Assembly: GCA_044371675.1 (NCBI GenBank)
Contig: JBILTF010000055.1
Coordinates: forward strand, 1-15,196
Length of the DNA stretch: 15,196 bases
Direction of reading: 5' to 3'
DNA from: CAIZGX01 sp044371675
Lineage (GTDB): Bacteria; Bacteroidota; Bacteroidia; Flavobacteriales_D; Sanyastnellaceae
The notes below the pieces were generated by a model. That model ran no database searches and was not told the DNA's origin. It saw only the letters and a program-made list of their open reading frames with translations. Both the position numbers and the translations under genes were made by a program. This document shows, one piece after another, positions 1 to 7,735 of the stretch. Positions within the stretch are counted from its first letter, which is position 1. Each line of letters starts with the position of its first letter.

Positions 1-1577
1 AGAAGGCTGTGAAGCATTCGCGCACGCACCACCAACCTGTTTTAATTCATGTTGAAGAAATCACTCAGCCGCAAGGCCACAGCACAAGCGGTTCTCACGA
101 AAGATACAAGTCGAAAGAGTTGTTGGAGTGGTATGAAGAATTCGATTGTATTGTGCAATTCGGAAAATTCTTGACAGAAAAAAATGTTGCGAAGCATGAA
201 GAGTTAGATGAATTGCGCGCGAAAGCAAAAGCGCAAGCACGCACCGATCAACGCACAGCATGGGACGAATTCCGCGCGCAAATTCAGGCCGACGTAAACG
301 CCGCCATTACTTTGCTCGAAGCAGCTGGACAAACAGAAGCAGCAGCATCGTTGAAAAACAACGGCGAAGCGATTCGCAAAGATATTTTCGAAGCCATTCG
401 AAAAGTATTGCGCACGGTTCGTGGACAGCAATCAACTGAAATTCAAAATATAAAAAATTGGTTAGCCAGTGCGCAAGAGCGTATGCACAAAGCCTACAGC
501 AGCGAGCTATACAGCGATCGCAATGATTTAGACCGTTCTGTTTCTATTCAGTATGCAAGCGACGCTGAGATGGTAGATGGACGTGTTGTCCTTCGCGATT
601 TTTGGGATGCTAAATTGGCTGAAATGCCTGAGGTGTTAATCTTCGGTGAAGACGTTGGAAAGATTGGTGGAGTAAACCAAACGTGCGAAGGACTTCAAGA
701 TAAATACGGAGAATTGCGCGTAACCGACACCGGTATTCGCGAAGCAACAATCGTTGGACAAGCAATAGGTTTGGCTATGCGCGGACTTCGTCCGGTTGCG
801 GAAATTCAATACTTAGATTACATCTATTACGCGCTTCAAATTATGCGCGACGATTTAGCAACGGTTCGTTATCGTTCGGCTGGAGGACAAATGGCTCCAG
901 CAATCATAAGCACACGCGGACATCGTTTGGAAGGTATCTGGCACAGCGGAAGCCCTATGGGTGCTATCATTAGCAGTGTTCGCGGAATGGTGGTGTGTGT
1001 TCCAAGGAACATGACTCAAGCCGCGGGGATGTATAACAATTTGTTGAAAGGAAACGATCCAGCACTTGTTGTAGAATGTTTAAACGGTTACCGCAAGAAA
1101 GAAAAGATGCCGAGCAATCTTTCTGAAATGGTTGTTCCGATTGGTGTTGCAGAGGTAGTGAAAGTTGGAAGTGATATCACTGTTGTCTCTTACGGAAGCA
1201 CGCTTCACATGTGTTTGAATGCTGCCGACGAATTGGCGGGTATGGGAATTTCAGTTGAAGTGGTAGATGCGCAAACGCTTCTTCCATTCGATACAACGGG
1301 CGTTTCAGCATCGAGTGTTCAGAAAACAAATCGTTTGGTTGTTGTAGATGAAGATGTGGAAGGTGGAGCTTCGGCTTACTTGTTAGATCAGATCATTAAC
1401 AAACAAGGCGCTTTCAATTACCTGGATGCACAACCGATTACAATAACTTCAAAGCCGCACTTACCTGCTTATTCAACCGATGGTGATTACTTCAGTAAGC
1501 CTTCTGTTGACGATATCGTTGAAGCGATTTACGCGGTGATGTCGGAAGGAAATCCTGCTAGATTTCCGAGGATTTAA
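1..1577 (+). CDS. Fused 2-oxoacid dehydrogenase E1, alpha/beta subunits (5'-truncated by window)
   Basis: This is the thiamine-diphosphate-dependent E1 component of a branched-chain 2-oxoacid or pyruvate-type dehydrogenase complex, which decarboxylates a 2-oxoacid and passes the acyl group to E2 lipoate in the cytosol. The frame is open to the window edge, so the start and most of the alpha half lie upstream. Counting from the GTG at base 9, residues 20-35 (QPQGHSTSGSHERYKS) resemble the C-terminal phosphorylation-loop region of E1 alpha. Residues about 60-180 form an Ala/Glu-rich helical linker. The beta half begins near 185, with GEDVGKIGGV (213-222), REATIVG (244-250, E245 the likely ThDP-activating Glu), a conserved His in GIWHSG (H312), and a transketolase C-domain from about 375. 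Alpha/beta fusions are known in Bacteroidota. Substrate cannot be fixed; branched-chain is the usual annotation. The stop overlaps that of the convergent receptor gene. Confidence 0.93.
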   Translation, partial: KAVKHSRTHHQPVLIHVEEITQPQGHSTSGSHERYKSKELLEWYEEFDCIVQFGKFLTEKNVAKHEELDELRAKAKAQARTDQRTAWDEFRAQIQADVNAAITLLEAAGQTEAAASLKNNGEAIRKDIFEAIRKVLRTVRGQQSTEIQNIKNWLASAQERMHKAYSSELYSDRNDLDRSVSIQYASDAEMVDGRVVLRDFWDAKLAEMPEVLIFGEDVGKIGGVNQTCEGLQDKYGELRVTDTGIREATIVGQAIGLAMRGLRPVAEIQYLDYIYYALQIMRDDLATVRYRSAGGQMAPAIISTRGHRLEGIWHSGSPMGAIISSVRGMVVCVPRNMTQAAGMYNNLLKGNDPALVVECLNGYRKKEKMPSNLSEMVVPIGVAEVVKVGSDITVVSYGSTLHMCLNAADELAGMGISVEVVDAQTLLPFDTTGVSASSVQKTNRLVVVDEDVEGGASAYLLDQIINKQGAFNYLDAQPITITSKPHLPAYSTDGDYFSKPSVDDIVEAIYAVMSEGNPARFPRI

Positions 1578-3994
1578 AAATCATAAATAATTCCAAAAGC
1601 TGGAATAATACTTCCATTCACATTCGGAATAAGAATAGGGATACCGTTGCTACCGTCTGCACGCAAGGCTTGTCCGTCTGTGGTTGCGAAACCGCTATTG
1701 TCGGCATTGCGTTGGAACGAATACAGATCTTGTGTGTAGCTCTTCGCGTTGGTAACGTTTTGAATGTCTAAGAAGAAATCGAGTGAAGATTTCTTGAAGT
1801 TGATTTTCTTGTCGATACGAATATCTAACTGGTTGAAGACCGGCAAACGCTGACTGTTCAATTGCGTGTAATCGAACGATCCTGTTCCAAGCGTTACGTA
1901 ATTTAATTGCGAAGAGGTCATGTCGTATGGCGTGTAAGGCGCGCCACCTGCGAGTCTGTACTTCACGCCAAGTTCATATCCGTTCTTGAATTTCTTTCCG
2001 AAAATAACAGAAAGCAAATGTCTGTTGTCCCATGCTGAAGGCGCGTAGGTATCGGTAGATCTTGTGAATTCACTTTTGAAAAAGGTGTACGAAGCAGTTA
2101 AGAAATAAGACTTGGTGAATTTTTGTTGAAGGAATAATTCAAATCCGTAGGCACGTCCTTGTCCTGTTGAAGTCACTTGCTCATTTCCAATGGCGCCGTA
2201 TACAGAACCTTGGTTCGCCAATGACACTCCTGTGTTGAATGAAACCGGATAGTTGCTGTATTGCTTGTAAAATCCTTCAGCCGTAATTCTCAAACTGTTT
2301 TTCGGAAGGAACTCGAATCCATAAACGTAGTGATCGCACAAGATGTAATCGCTGTTTCGATTCACAGAGTTTCCATCTTGTTTGAATCCAAGAACGGTGT
2401 AAACCGGAAGCTTCGCGTATCTTCCCACAGAAGCGTTCATGTTCCACTTCTCGTTAATAGCGAAGGATGCCGCTATACGCGGAGAGAGCGCGTTTAACGG
2501 ATTGTTTCCAGTTGTGGTGAATGAGTTAATGTCGGTGCGAATTCCTCCCGTTAATGAAAGCCTTTCGCCGAACATCTTTTTGTTTATTGAAACGAATGCA
2601 CCGTAACGTGCAAAGTCGATAGCGTTATAGAATGAAAGATTAATTTGAGGAACAATAACAGCTCCTGTGCTATCTGAGATTGCTGGAGCTATTCTAGCGA
2701 AGAAGTCGTTGTTGTATTTCACATATTGTGCAGACAATCCGTAAACAATTTTCCAATCTCCGAAGAACTGGTTTACTTCCCAACGCAATTTGTTTTCGAT
2801 TTCCTGGCTAACGCTTTTCAATGTTCTGCGCGATTCATTTTCTACGTCGTTGTCTTCGAAACGGTCGAGTCTGTTTTCAAACATGTTTCGACTTAAACTT
2901 AAATTGTAGTAACCGTTATCCAGCGTGTGTTTCAAGGTAACGCCAACGGTGTAGTTCCATTGGTTGATATTCGGATTTGAGCGAATGATGTATTCTTTCG
3001 TTGGGTCTGAAGTCTTTGGAACAGCAAATGAAAACTCATCAATGGCTCCTAGGCCAATGGCGGTAAGCGTGTTTTTCTTGTTGAGTTGCGTGTTTATTTT
3101 GTATTGAAAATCCCAGTAGTTCGGACGAATGGGAAGATCAATGAGTTCAAAGAAATATTGCAAATAGGAACGTCGAACCGAAGCCAAGAAGGTGGTGTTC
3201 TTTCCAATAGGACCTTCTAAAGTGCCCGCCACTTCTGTGCTTGAAATTCTTCCGTTTCCTTTTACTTGCTGTGCGTTTCCGTTTCTTTGTTTGAATTGAA
3301 GAACGGAAGAAAGGGCGTTGTCGTATTTCGCGTTGAAGCTGCTGCTGTTCAGCGTAGCTGTTTCAATGAAACTCACATTGATAATTCCTTGCGGTCCGCC
3401 CGAAGATCCTTGGGTGCTGAAGTGATTGATTTGTGGAACTTCAATTCCATCTAAATAATAAACGTTCTCACTTGGCGCTCCTCCGCGAATGAGAAGATCA
3501 TTTCTTTCACCGGCTCCTGAAAGTCCGCCAACACCCGGAAGTGCTTGAATTACTTTAGAGATATCGAAGTTTCCACCTGGATTGCTTCGAATTTCTTCTG
3601 CGGTAAGGCTTTGCACGCTAAGGGGCGTTTCTGTTGCTTTTCCGTAGGTGTAACGTTTAATCTCGAGCGTATTCAATTGCTCGCTGCTTCGTTCCAATTC
3701 AACCGAAAACGTATTTGTATTTCCATTTGTAATAACAACGTTGAATAAATCTGTTGGAAGAAAATTCAACAACGTAATTTTTACGTTGTAGGTACCTGGT
3801 TGAATTCGTTCAATGTAAAATTTTCCATCTACATCTGAAATAGCACCCATTGGAGTGTTCTCTAGTTTAACAGTGGCGCCGACTAGCGGAGTTTGGGTGT
3901 TTTTGTCAATGACTACACCAGAGATACTTCCGTTTTGTGCGGAAACAATTGAACAAGCAATGAATGCAATGAAAATGAGAAGAGAACGCAACAT
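1574..3994 (-). CDS. TonB-dependent outer-membrane receptor with carboxypeptidase-like N-terminal domain
   Basis: This is an outer-membrane active transporter of 806 residues that would import a ligand using TonB-ExbB-ExbD energy. A signal peptide (residues 1-19, ending VSA|Q) is followed by a carboxypeptidase-regulatory-like beta-sandwich (about 22-100, with GVVIDKNTQTPLVGATV and the SDVDGKFY turn). The plug (about 115-235) carries DLLIRGGAPSENVYYLDG, a hallmark of this family. The remainder is a 22-strand-type barrel ending in a terminal Phe (IIYDF), the usual C-terminal recognition residue for barrel insertion. No SusD-like lipoprotein follows, so it is not an obvious glycan-uptake SusC pair, and the substrate is unknown. 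The start ATG gives a complete signal peptide. It is divergent from the amino-acid dehydrogenase operon that carries exbB/exbD. No tonB is in the window. Confidence 0.93.
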   Translation of the reverse strand: MLRSLLIFIAFIACSIVSAQNGSISGVVIDKNTQTPLVGATVKLENTPMGAISDVDGKFYIERIQPGTYNVKITLLNFLPTDLFNVVITNGNTNTFSVELERSSEQLNTLEIKRYTYGKATETPLSVQSLTAEEIRSNPGGNFDISKVIQALPGVGGLSGAGERNDLLIRGGAPSENVYYLDGIEVPQINHFSTQGSSGGPQGIINVSFIETATLNSSSFNAKYDNALSSVLQFKQRNGNAQQVKGNGRISSTEVAGTLEGPIGKNTTFLASVRRSYLQYFFELIDLPIRPNYWDFQYKINTQLNKKNTLTAIGLGAIDEFSFAVPKTSDPTKEYIIRSNPNINQWNYTVGVTLKHTLDNGYYNLSLSRNMFENRLDRFEDNDVENESRRTLKSVSQEIENKLRWEVNQFFGDWKIVYGLSAQYVKYNNDFFARIAPAISDSTGAVIVPQINLSFYNAIDFARYGAFVSINKKMFGERLSLTGGIRTDINSFTTTGNNPLNALSPRIAASFAINEKWNMNASVGRYAKLPVYTVLGFKQDGNSVNRNSDYILCDHYVYGFEFLPKNSLRITAEGFYKQYSNYPVSFNTGVSLANQGSVYGAIGNEQVTSTGQGRAYGFELFLQQKFTKSYFLTASYTFFKSEFTRSTDTYAPSAWDNRHLLSVIFGKKFKNGYELGVKYRLAGGAPYTPYDMTSSQLNYVTLGTGSFDYTQLNSQRLPVFNQLDIRIDKKINFKKSSLDFFLDIQNVTNAKSYTQDLYSFQRNADNSGFATTDGQALRADGSNGIPILIPNVNGSIIPAFGIIYDF

Positions 3995-4019
3995 GATTTT
4001 CCTAAGTTTAATTTCAAAA

Positions 4020-4027
4020 CAAAGGAA
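4020..4027 (-). promoter_or_regulatory. Weak candidate -7 box (TTCCTTTG) of the receptor gene
   Basis: On the minus strand TTCCTTTG lies about 25 bases before the receptor ATG and has one mismatch to TAnnTTTG. A TTTG at 4054-4051 sits 23 bases upstream, at the long end of the accepted -33/-7 spacing. This is tentative. Confidence 0.25.
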
Positions 4028-4106
4028 ATACAGAATTGTTTATCCGCGCACAAATAACCAACCGATGCCTTTTCCAATACCTACTGAGAGAACGCATGTT
4101 TTGTGT

Positions 4107-4114
4107 TAGTTTTG
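4107..4114 (+). promoter_or_regulatory. Putative -7 box (TAGTTTTG) of the dehydrogenase-exbB-exbD-nhaD operon
   Basis: TAGTTTTG fits the Bacteroidota sigma-ABfr -7 consensus TAnnTTTG exactly. It ends 22 bases before the ATG at 4137, which would give a short leader. No clear TTTG -33 element is visible at the usual 17-23 base spacing, so the call rests on the -7 box and its position. Confidence 0.45.
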
Positions 4115-4136
4115 TGAAGTCTAAATTAACAAGAGA

Positions 4137-5372
4137 ATGAAGGATTTATTGTCGCAGTACGAAAATAAGAAACCAGAAATTGTATTTGAATGGAATGATC
4201 CATTTACTGAAGCGCAAGGTTGGGTAGTTATAAATTCATTGCGTGGCGGTGCCGCAGGTGGTGGAACTCGCATGAGAGCTGGGTTAGATAAGCACGAAGT
4301 TTTGTCGCTTGCGAAAACAATGGAAGTAAAATTCACGGTAAGCGGACCACAAATTGGTGGCGCGAAGAGCGGAATTAATTTCAATCCGGCTGATCCTCGC
4401 AAGAAGGAAGTGTTGAAGCGTTGGTACGCTGCGGTTACCCCGTTGTTGAAACATTACTACGGAACAGGCGGCGATTTGAATGTTGACGAGATACATGAAG
4501 TTATTCCTATGACGGAAGATTGCGGTGTTTGGCATCCGCAAGAAGGTGTGTTCAATGGACACTTCAAGCCTACGGAAGCCCAGAAAGTAAAGCGTATTGG
4601 AAATTTGAGAAGAGGTGTTGTAAGCATTATTGAAGACGAGAAGTTTTCTCCAGATGTGAACATGAAGTTCAAGGTAGCCGATATGATTACCGGTTACGGC
4701 GTTGCGGAAAGCGTTCGTCATTTTTTCGAAATATGGAAAAATGAAAAGAGCCTTGTAGGCAAGAAAGTGATTGTTCAAGGTTGGGGAAATGTGGGCGCTG
4801 CTGCTGCTTTTTACATGAGTCAAGCAGGCGCATCTGTAGTAGGAATTATCGATAGAAACGGCGGATTGATTAACGAGAACGGATATTCATTTGAAGAAAT
4901 CCGCACCTTGTTTTTGAATCGTGTGAACAACACGTTAGTTGCTGAAGGAATGCTTTCGTTCGAAGAAATTAATGCGAAAGTTTGGGATCTTCAAGCCGAT
5001 GTATTTCTTCCATGCGCGGCTTCACGCTTGGTGAGTCAAGAACAAGCAGAGCGCATGCACAAGGCTGGAGTATCTGTTATTGCTTGCGGTGCGAATGTGC
5101 CGTTTGCTGATCAGCAAATCTTTTACGGACCTATCTCAGAATGGTGCGATGCCCATTTCAGTGTTGTTCCAGACTTCATTGCAAATTGCGGAATGGCAAG
5201 AGTATTCGCTTATTTAATGAGCGACTCTGAAGTTGATTTATCTGATGAAGGAATTTTCTCTGACACTTCTAAAATTATTGGACAGGCTTTGAGAAATGTT
5301 CATCAGCAAGGAAGCGAAGAACAATACGTTTCGAAGCACGCGTTTGAAATTGCACTGAAAAAATTAGTTTAA
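4137..5372 (+). CDS. Glu/Leu/Phe/Val family amino-acid dehydrogenase
   Basis: This enzyme (411 residues) reversibly deaminates an L-amino acid to a 2-oxoacid and ammonia with NAD(P)+. The N-terminal domain has a glycine-rich substrate loop (GGAAGGGTRMR, 37-47), K65 and the catalytic-lysine motif GGAKSGI (74-80, K77), and D113 in GTGGDLNVDE as the probable catalytic Asp. The Rossmann domain begins near 208 with GWGNVG (215-220). D239 at the end of the second strand suggests NAD over NADP, by inference. The motifs lie between classical glutamate (GGGKGG) and leucine dehydrogenases, and the length is closer to glutamate dehydrogenase. Substrate is therefore not assignable from sequence alone. 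The ATG follows a weak purine-rich AAGAGA. It leads a four-gene operon, and the exbB-like start lies one base after its stop. Confidence 0.9.
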   Translation: MKDLLSQYENKKPEIVFEWNDPFTEAQGWVVINSLRGGAAGGGTRMRAGLDKHEVLSLAKTMEVKFTVSGPQIGGAKSGINFNPADPRKKEVLKRWYAAVTPLLKHYYGTGGDLNVDEIHEVIPMTEDCGVWHPQEGVFNGHFKPTEAQKVKRIGNLRRGVVSIIEDEKFSPDVNMKFKVADMITGYGVAESVRHFFEIWKNEKSLVGKKVIVQGWGNVGAAAAFYMSQAGASVVGIIDRNGGLINENGYSFEEIRTLFLNRVNNTLVAEGMLSFEEINAKVWDLQADVFLPCAASRLVSQEQAERMHKAGVSVIACGANVPFADQQIFYGPISEWCDAHFSVVPDFIANCGMARVFAYLMSDSEVDLSDEGIFSDTSKIIGQALRNVHQQGSEEQYVSKHAFEIALKKLV

Positions 5373-5373
5373 G

Positions 5374-6030
5374 ATGATCTATTTACAAGCCGCACCGGAA
5401 GGAGCAACGTATGAGAAGTCGTTGGATTTAATTGGTCTAATCTTCAAAGGAGGTTGGGTTATGATTCCACTTTTGCTTCTCTCTATTTTAACAATTGTGA
5501 TTGTGATTGAACGCTATCTTTTTTTAGGAAAGCAAGGTGTTGGAAAGAAGAATAATTTCGAAAATTTTTTAGCGGCGTTGAAGGTTGGAAACAACACAGA
5601 AGCTGCGCGTTTGTGTGAAGAAGACAACGCGGCTTGGTCGCGCATTTTTCAATACGCAGCACTCACAGAAATCTCTGGCGACGAGCAGGAGAAATTGATG
5701 GAGCAAGCGGCGAATGTTGAAGTGGCTTATTTGGAAAGAAGATTGAACGTGTTGTCTATTGTTGCGGGAGTAGCGCCGCTATTGGGATTCATAGGAACCA
5801 TTGCGGGAGTTATTACAATCTTCTTCGATATTTCAACCACAGCAGACATTAGTATTGGAGTTATTTCAGAAGGTCTTTACCAGAAGATGGTTTCTTCTGC
5901 AGGCGGATTGGTGGTTGGAATTATTGCCTTCGTCTTTTATCAATTGCTACAAAATTCAGTAGACAAGTTTGTCGCGCAAATGGAGGAATATTCTCTTCAA
6001 CTTAAAACATTATTCCTTCAAGGAAAATGA
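5374..6030 (+). CDS. exbB: MotA/TolQ/ExbB-type proton channel protein
   Basis: This inner-membrane protein (218 residues) is the multi-helix partner of an ExbB-ExbD or TolQ-TolR proton-driven motor. Predicted membrane helices lie at about 28-48, 128-150 and 172-192, with a cytoplasmic domain of about 75 residues between the first two, the usual ExbB layout. The helix-2 motif APLLGFIGTIAGVITIF (134-150) is typical, and T142 matches the channel Thr of E. coli ExbB (T148). In helix 3, GLYQKMVSSAGGL aligns so that E. coli E176 becomes Q170 and T181 becomes S175. I believe related flavobacterial proteins share this pattern. It starts one base after the dehydrogenase stop and overlaps exbD by ATGA. 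A TolQ or other motor role is possible, since neither tonB nor tolA/pal is in view. Confidence 0.88.
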   Translation: MIYLQAAPEGATYEKSLDLIGLIFKGGWVMIPLLLLSILTIVIVIERYLFLGKQGVGKKNNFENFLAALKVGNNTEAARLCEEDNAAWSRIFQYAALTEISGDEQEKLMEQAANVEVAYLERRLNVLSIVAGVAPLLGFIGTIAGVITIFFDISTTADISIGVISEGLYQKMVSSAGGLVVGIIAFVFYQLLQNSVDKFVAQMEEYSLQLKTLFLQGK

Positions 6031-6434
6031 ATATAAAAAGAAGAAAGAAAAGGGGTGCTGTTGTAAACACGCATGCGCTGAACGACATCATGTTCTTCTT
6101 GCTTTTGTTTTTCCTTATTCTTTCTACGTTGGCGAATCCAAATGTGATTAAAGTGCTTTTGCCGGAAGCGGGGGAAACTCAGCAACGGGAACCGAAGAAG
6201 TCTTTGCAATTGGCCGTAGATGAATATCACGATTATTATCTCGATGGAGAAAAAATGAGCGTTGAGCAGTTGGGTCAACGATTGGAATACATTGGAAAAA
6301 CTTTTCCAGAGAGCACCTGTTCCATTTCAATGGATCGAAATCTACCAGTTCAAGATTTGGTGGAAGTGATGCAGTTGGGCGCGAAGAGCGACATTCGCAT
6401 GTATTTGAAAACCTCTCAAGTTGAAGGCGAATGA
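6027..6434 (+). CDS. exbD: ExbD/TolR-type biopolymer transport protein
   Basis: This 135-residue single-span inner-membrane protein partners with the preceding ExbB-like protein. A short basic N-terminus (KRRKKR) is followed by one membrane helix (about 19-37) beginning LNDIMFFLLLFF. D20 corresponds to the essential protonatable Asp of E. coli ExbD (D25). The rest (about 40-135) is a small periplasmic domain with the family pattern of a dimerising alpha/beta fold (ISMDRNLPVQDLVEVMQL). The start ATG shares ATGA with the exbB stop, and its own stop shares ATGA with the nhaD start, indicating translational coupling on both sides. A tonB gene commonly accompanies exbD in Bacteroidota but is absent here. 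Confidence 0.9.
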   Translation: MNIKRRKKRGAVVNTHALNDIMFFLLLFFLILSTLANPNVIKVLLPEAGETQQREPKKSLQLAVDEYHDYYLDGEKMSVEQLGQRLEYIGKTFPESTCSISMDRNLPVQDLVEVMQLGAKSDIRMYLKTSQVEGE

Positions 6435-7735
6435 TTACCGCAATACTAATAATTTTCGTCCTTGCTTATGTGCTCATTGCAGCGGAACACGCAGTTAAAA
6501 TTGATAAAGCAGCTACCGCGCTTATCGCTGGTGTTTTGTGTTGGACACTTTTAGTTCTTGCTCCAACTGGAATTTCTCGTGAAGTGTTGGAAGGAAGATT
6601 GGGTCATCACATTGAAGAGATTTCTGGAATCTTATTGTTCTTAATGGGCGCAATGACTATTGTAGAAATCATTGATGCACACAACGGATTCTCAATTATT
6701 ACAGATCGTATTTCAACAACCAATCAAGTTAAACTTCTTTGGATTATTTCCTTGCTTTCGTTCTTCTTGTCTGCAGCGTTAGATAATTTAACTACAGCAA
6801 TCGTAATGGTGAGTTTAGCGCGAAAGCTCATTAGCAATCAGAAGTCCCGATGGTTTTTTGCTGGAGTAATTGTTATTGCGGCTAATGCTGGTGGCGCGTG
6901 GAGTCCTATTGGAGATGTAACGACGACGATGCTTTGGATAGGCGGACAACTCACTACAGGACCTGTAATTTCAAAACTTTTTCTTCCAAGTTTAGTGAGT
7001 CTGCTGGTCCCTCTAATTGTCTTGTCGTTTGTGTTGAAGGGAAACTTGGAGCGACCTGATTCAAACGAAACAGCGTCAAATGACTTGGCTCGTTCGAAGC
7101 AAATGATTGTGTTTGTTTTAGGCTTGGGCGGATTACTTTTCGTTCCGGTTTTTAAAACGCTCACACACTTACCTCCATTCATGGGAATGATGATTTCAGT
7201 GGGCGTGCTTTGGCTTGTTACAGATCTCATGAACGGAAGAAAAATGGATTCCGACAAGGCGAAGTATTCAGCGTTGAGTGCGTTGCGAAAAATTGATATG
7301 CCGTCAGTTCTTTTCTTCTTGGGAATTCTTCTTTCGGTGAGCGCATTACAAGAAGCGGGACACCTAACACAAATGTCTTTTTGGTTGAAGGAACAACTCA
7401 ACAATACATACGCAATAAACATTGCAATTGGCGCGCTTTCGGCTATTGTAGACAACGTTCCGTTGGTTGCTGCAAGCATTGGAATGTATCCGGTGGAAGC
7501 TGCTGGTACAACCGATGTATGGGCTTCACATTTTGTTCAAGACGGAACCTTCTGGCATTTCTTGGCCTACACTGCAGGCACCGGCGGCAGTATGCTAATC
7601 ATAGGATCTGCCGCAGGTGTGGCTGCAATGGGCTTAGAGAAAATGTCGTTCACGTGGTACCTGAAGAACATCTCACTTTGGGCCATGTTAGGTTTCTTTA
7701 GCGGCGCAGGAGTTTACATTCTCATGCACCTGTAA
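6431..7735 (+). CDS. nhaD: NhaD-type Na+/H+ antiporter
   Basis: This 434-residue inner-membrane antiporter of the ion-transporter (IT) superfamily exchanges Na+ (or Li+) for H+. It has about a dozen hydrophobic segments. Two related signatures in the two halves, AALDNLTTAIVM (115-126) and AIVDNVPLVAA (338-348), each place an Asp-Asn pair (D118/N119, D341/N342) as expected for the inverted-repeat ion site. GAWSPIGDVTTTMLW (155-169) and GTGGSMLIIGSAAGVAAMG (383-401) are also characteristic of NhaD. The length matches the family. It is the last gene of the dehydrogenase-exbB-exbD-nhaD operon and overlaps exbD by ATGA. Its stop abuts the stop of the convergent hydrolase gene with no spacer. Confidence 0.92.
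   Translation: MITAILIIFVLAYVLIAAEHAVKIDKAATALIAGVLCWTLLVLAPTGISREVLEGRLGHHIEEISGILLFLMGAMTIVEIIDAHNGFSIITDRISTTNQVKLLWIISLLSFFLSAALDNLTTAIVMVSLARKLISNQKSRWFFAGVIVIAANAGGAWSPIGDVTTTMLWIGGQLTTGPVISKLFLPSLVSLLVPLIVLSFVLKGNLERPDSNETASNDLARSKQMIVFVLGLGGLLFVPVFKTLTHLPPFMGMMISVGVLWLVTDLMNGRKMDSDKAKYSALSALRKIDMPSVLFFLGILLSVSALQEAGHLTQMSFWLKEQLNNTYAINIAIGALSAIVDNVPLVAASIGMYPVEAAGTTDVWASHFVQDGTFWHFLAYTAGTGGSMLIIGSAAGVAAMGLEKMSFTWYLKNISLWAMLGFFSGAGVYILMHL

Larger units (their letters stand above)
3995..4136. promoter_or_regulatory. Divergent intergenic region between the receptor and dehydrogenase genes
   Basis: These 142 bp separate two divergently transcribed genes and must hold both promoters. The right part contains a good Bacteroidota -7 box for the + strand and the left part a weaker one for the - strand (listed separately). 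No strong dyad, RNA element or small gene was seen here. Confidence 0.6.

Noticed and set aside
1590..1606. Inverted repeat ATTCCA-AAAGC-TGGAAT at the end of the receptor gene, T-rich on the minus strand afterwards, as a possible terminator.
   Set aside because: The stem has only two G-C pairs, lies wholly within coding sequence for the receptor C-terminus, and is not followed by an uninterrupted T-run.
1574..3994. SusC/SusD-type glycan uptake locus.
   Set aside because: The receptor has no SusD-like lipoprotein partner and no carbohydrate-active enzyme beside it, so a polysaccharide-utilisation call is not supported.
3855..4109. Small plus-strand frame spanning the receptor start and the divergent intergenic region.
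   Set aside because: More than half is antisense to the receptor signal and N-terminal domain, no ribosome site was seen, and the protein has no features.
4284..4823. 179-codon open frame on the minus strand opposite the amino-acid dehydrogenase.
   Set aside because: It lies fully inside a well-supported conserved enzyme gene and has no recognisable domain.
6838..7479. 213-codon open frame on the minus strand opposite nhaD.
   Set aside because: It is antisense to a clear NhaD gene with conserved motifs and shows no coherent protein features; it is a shadow frame.
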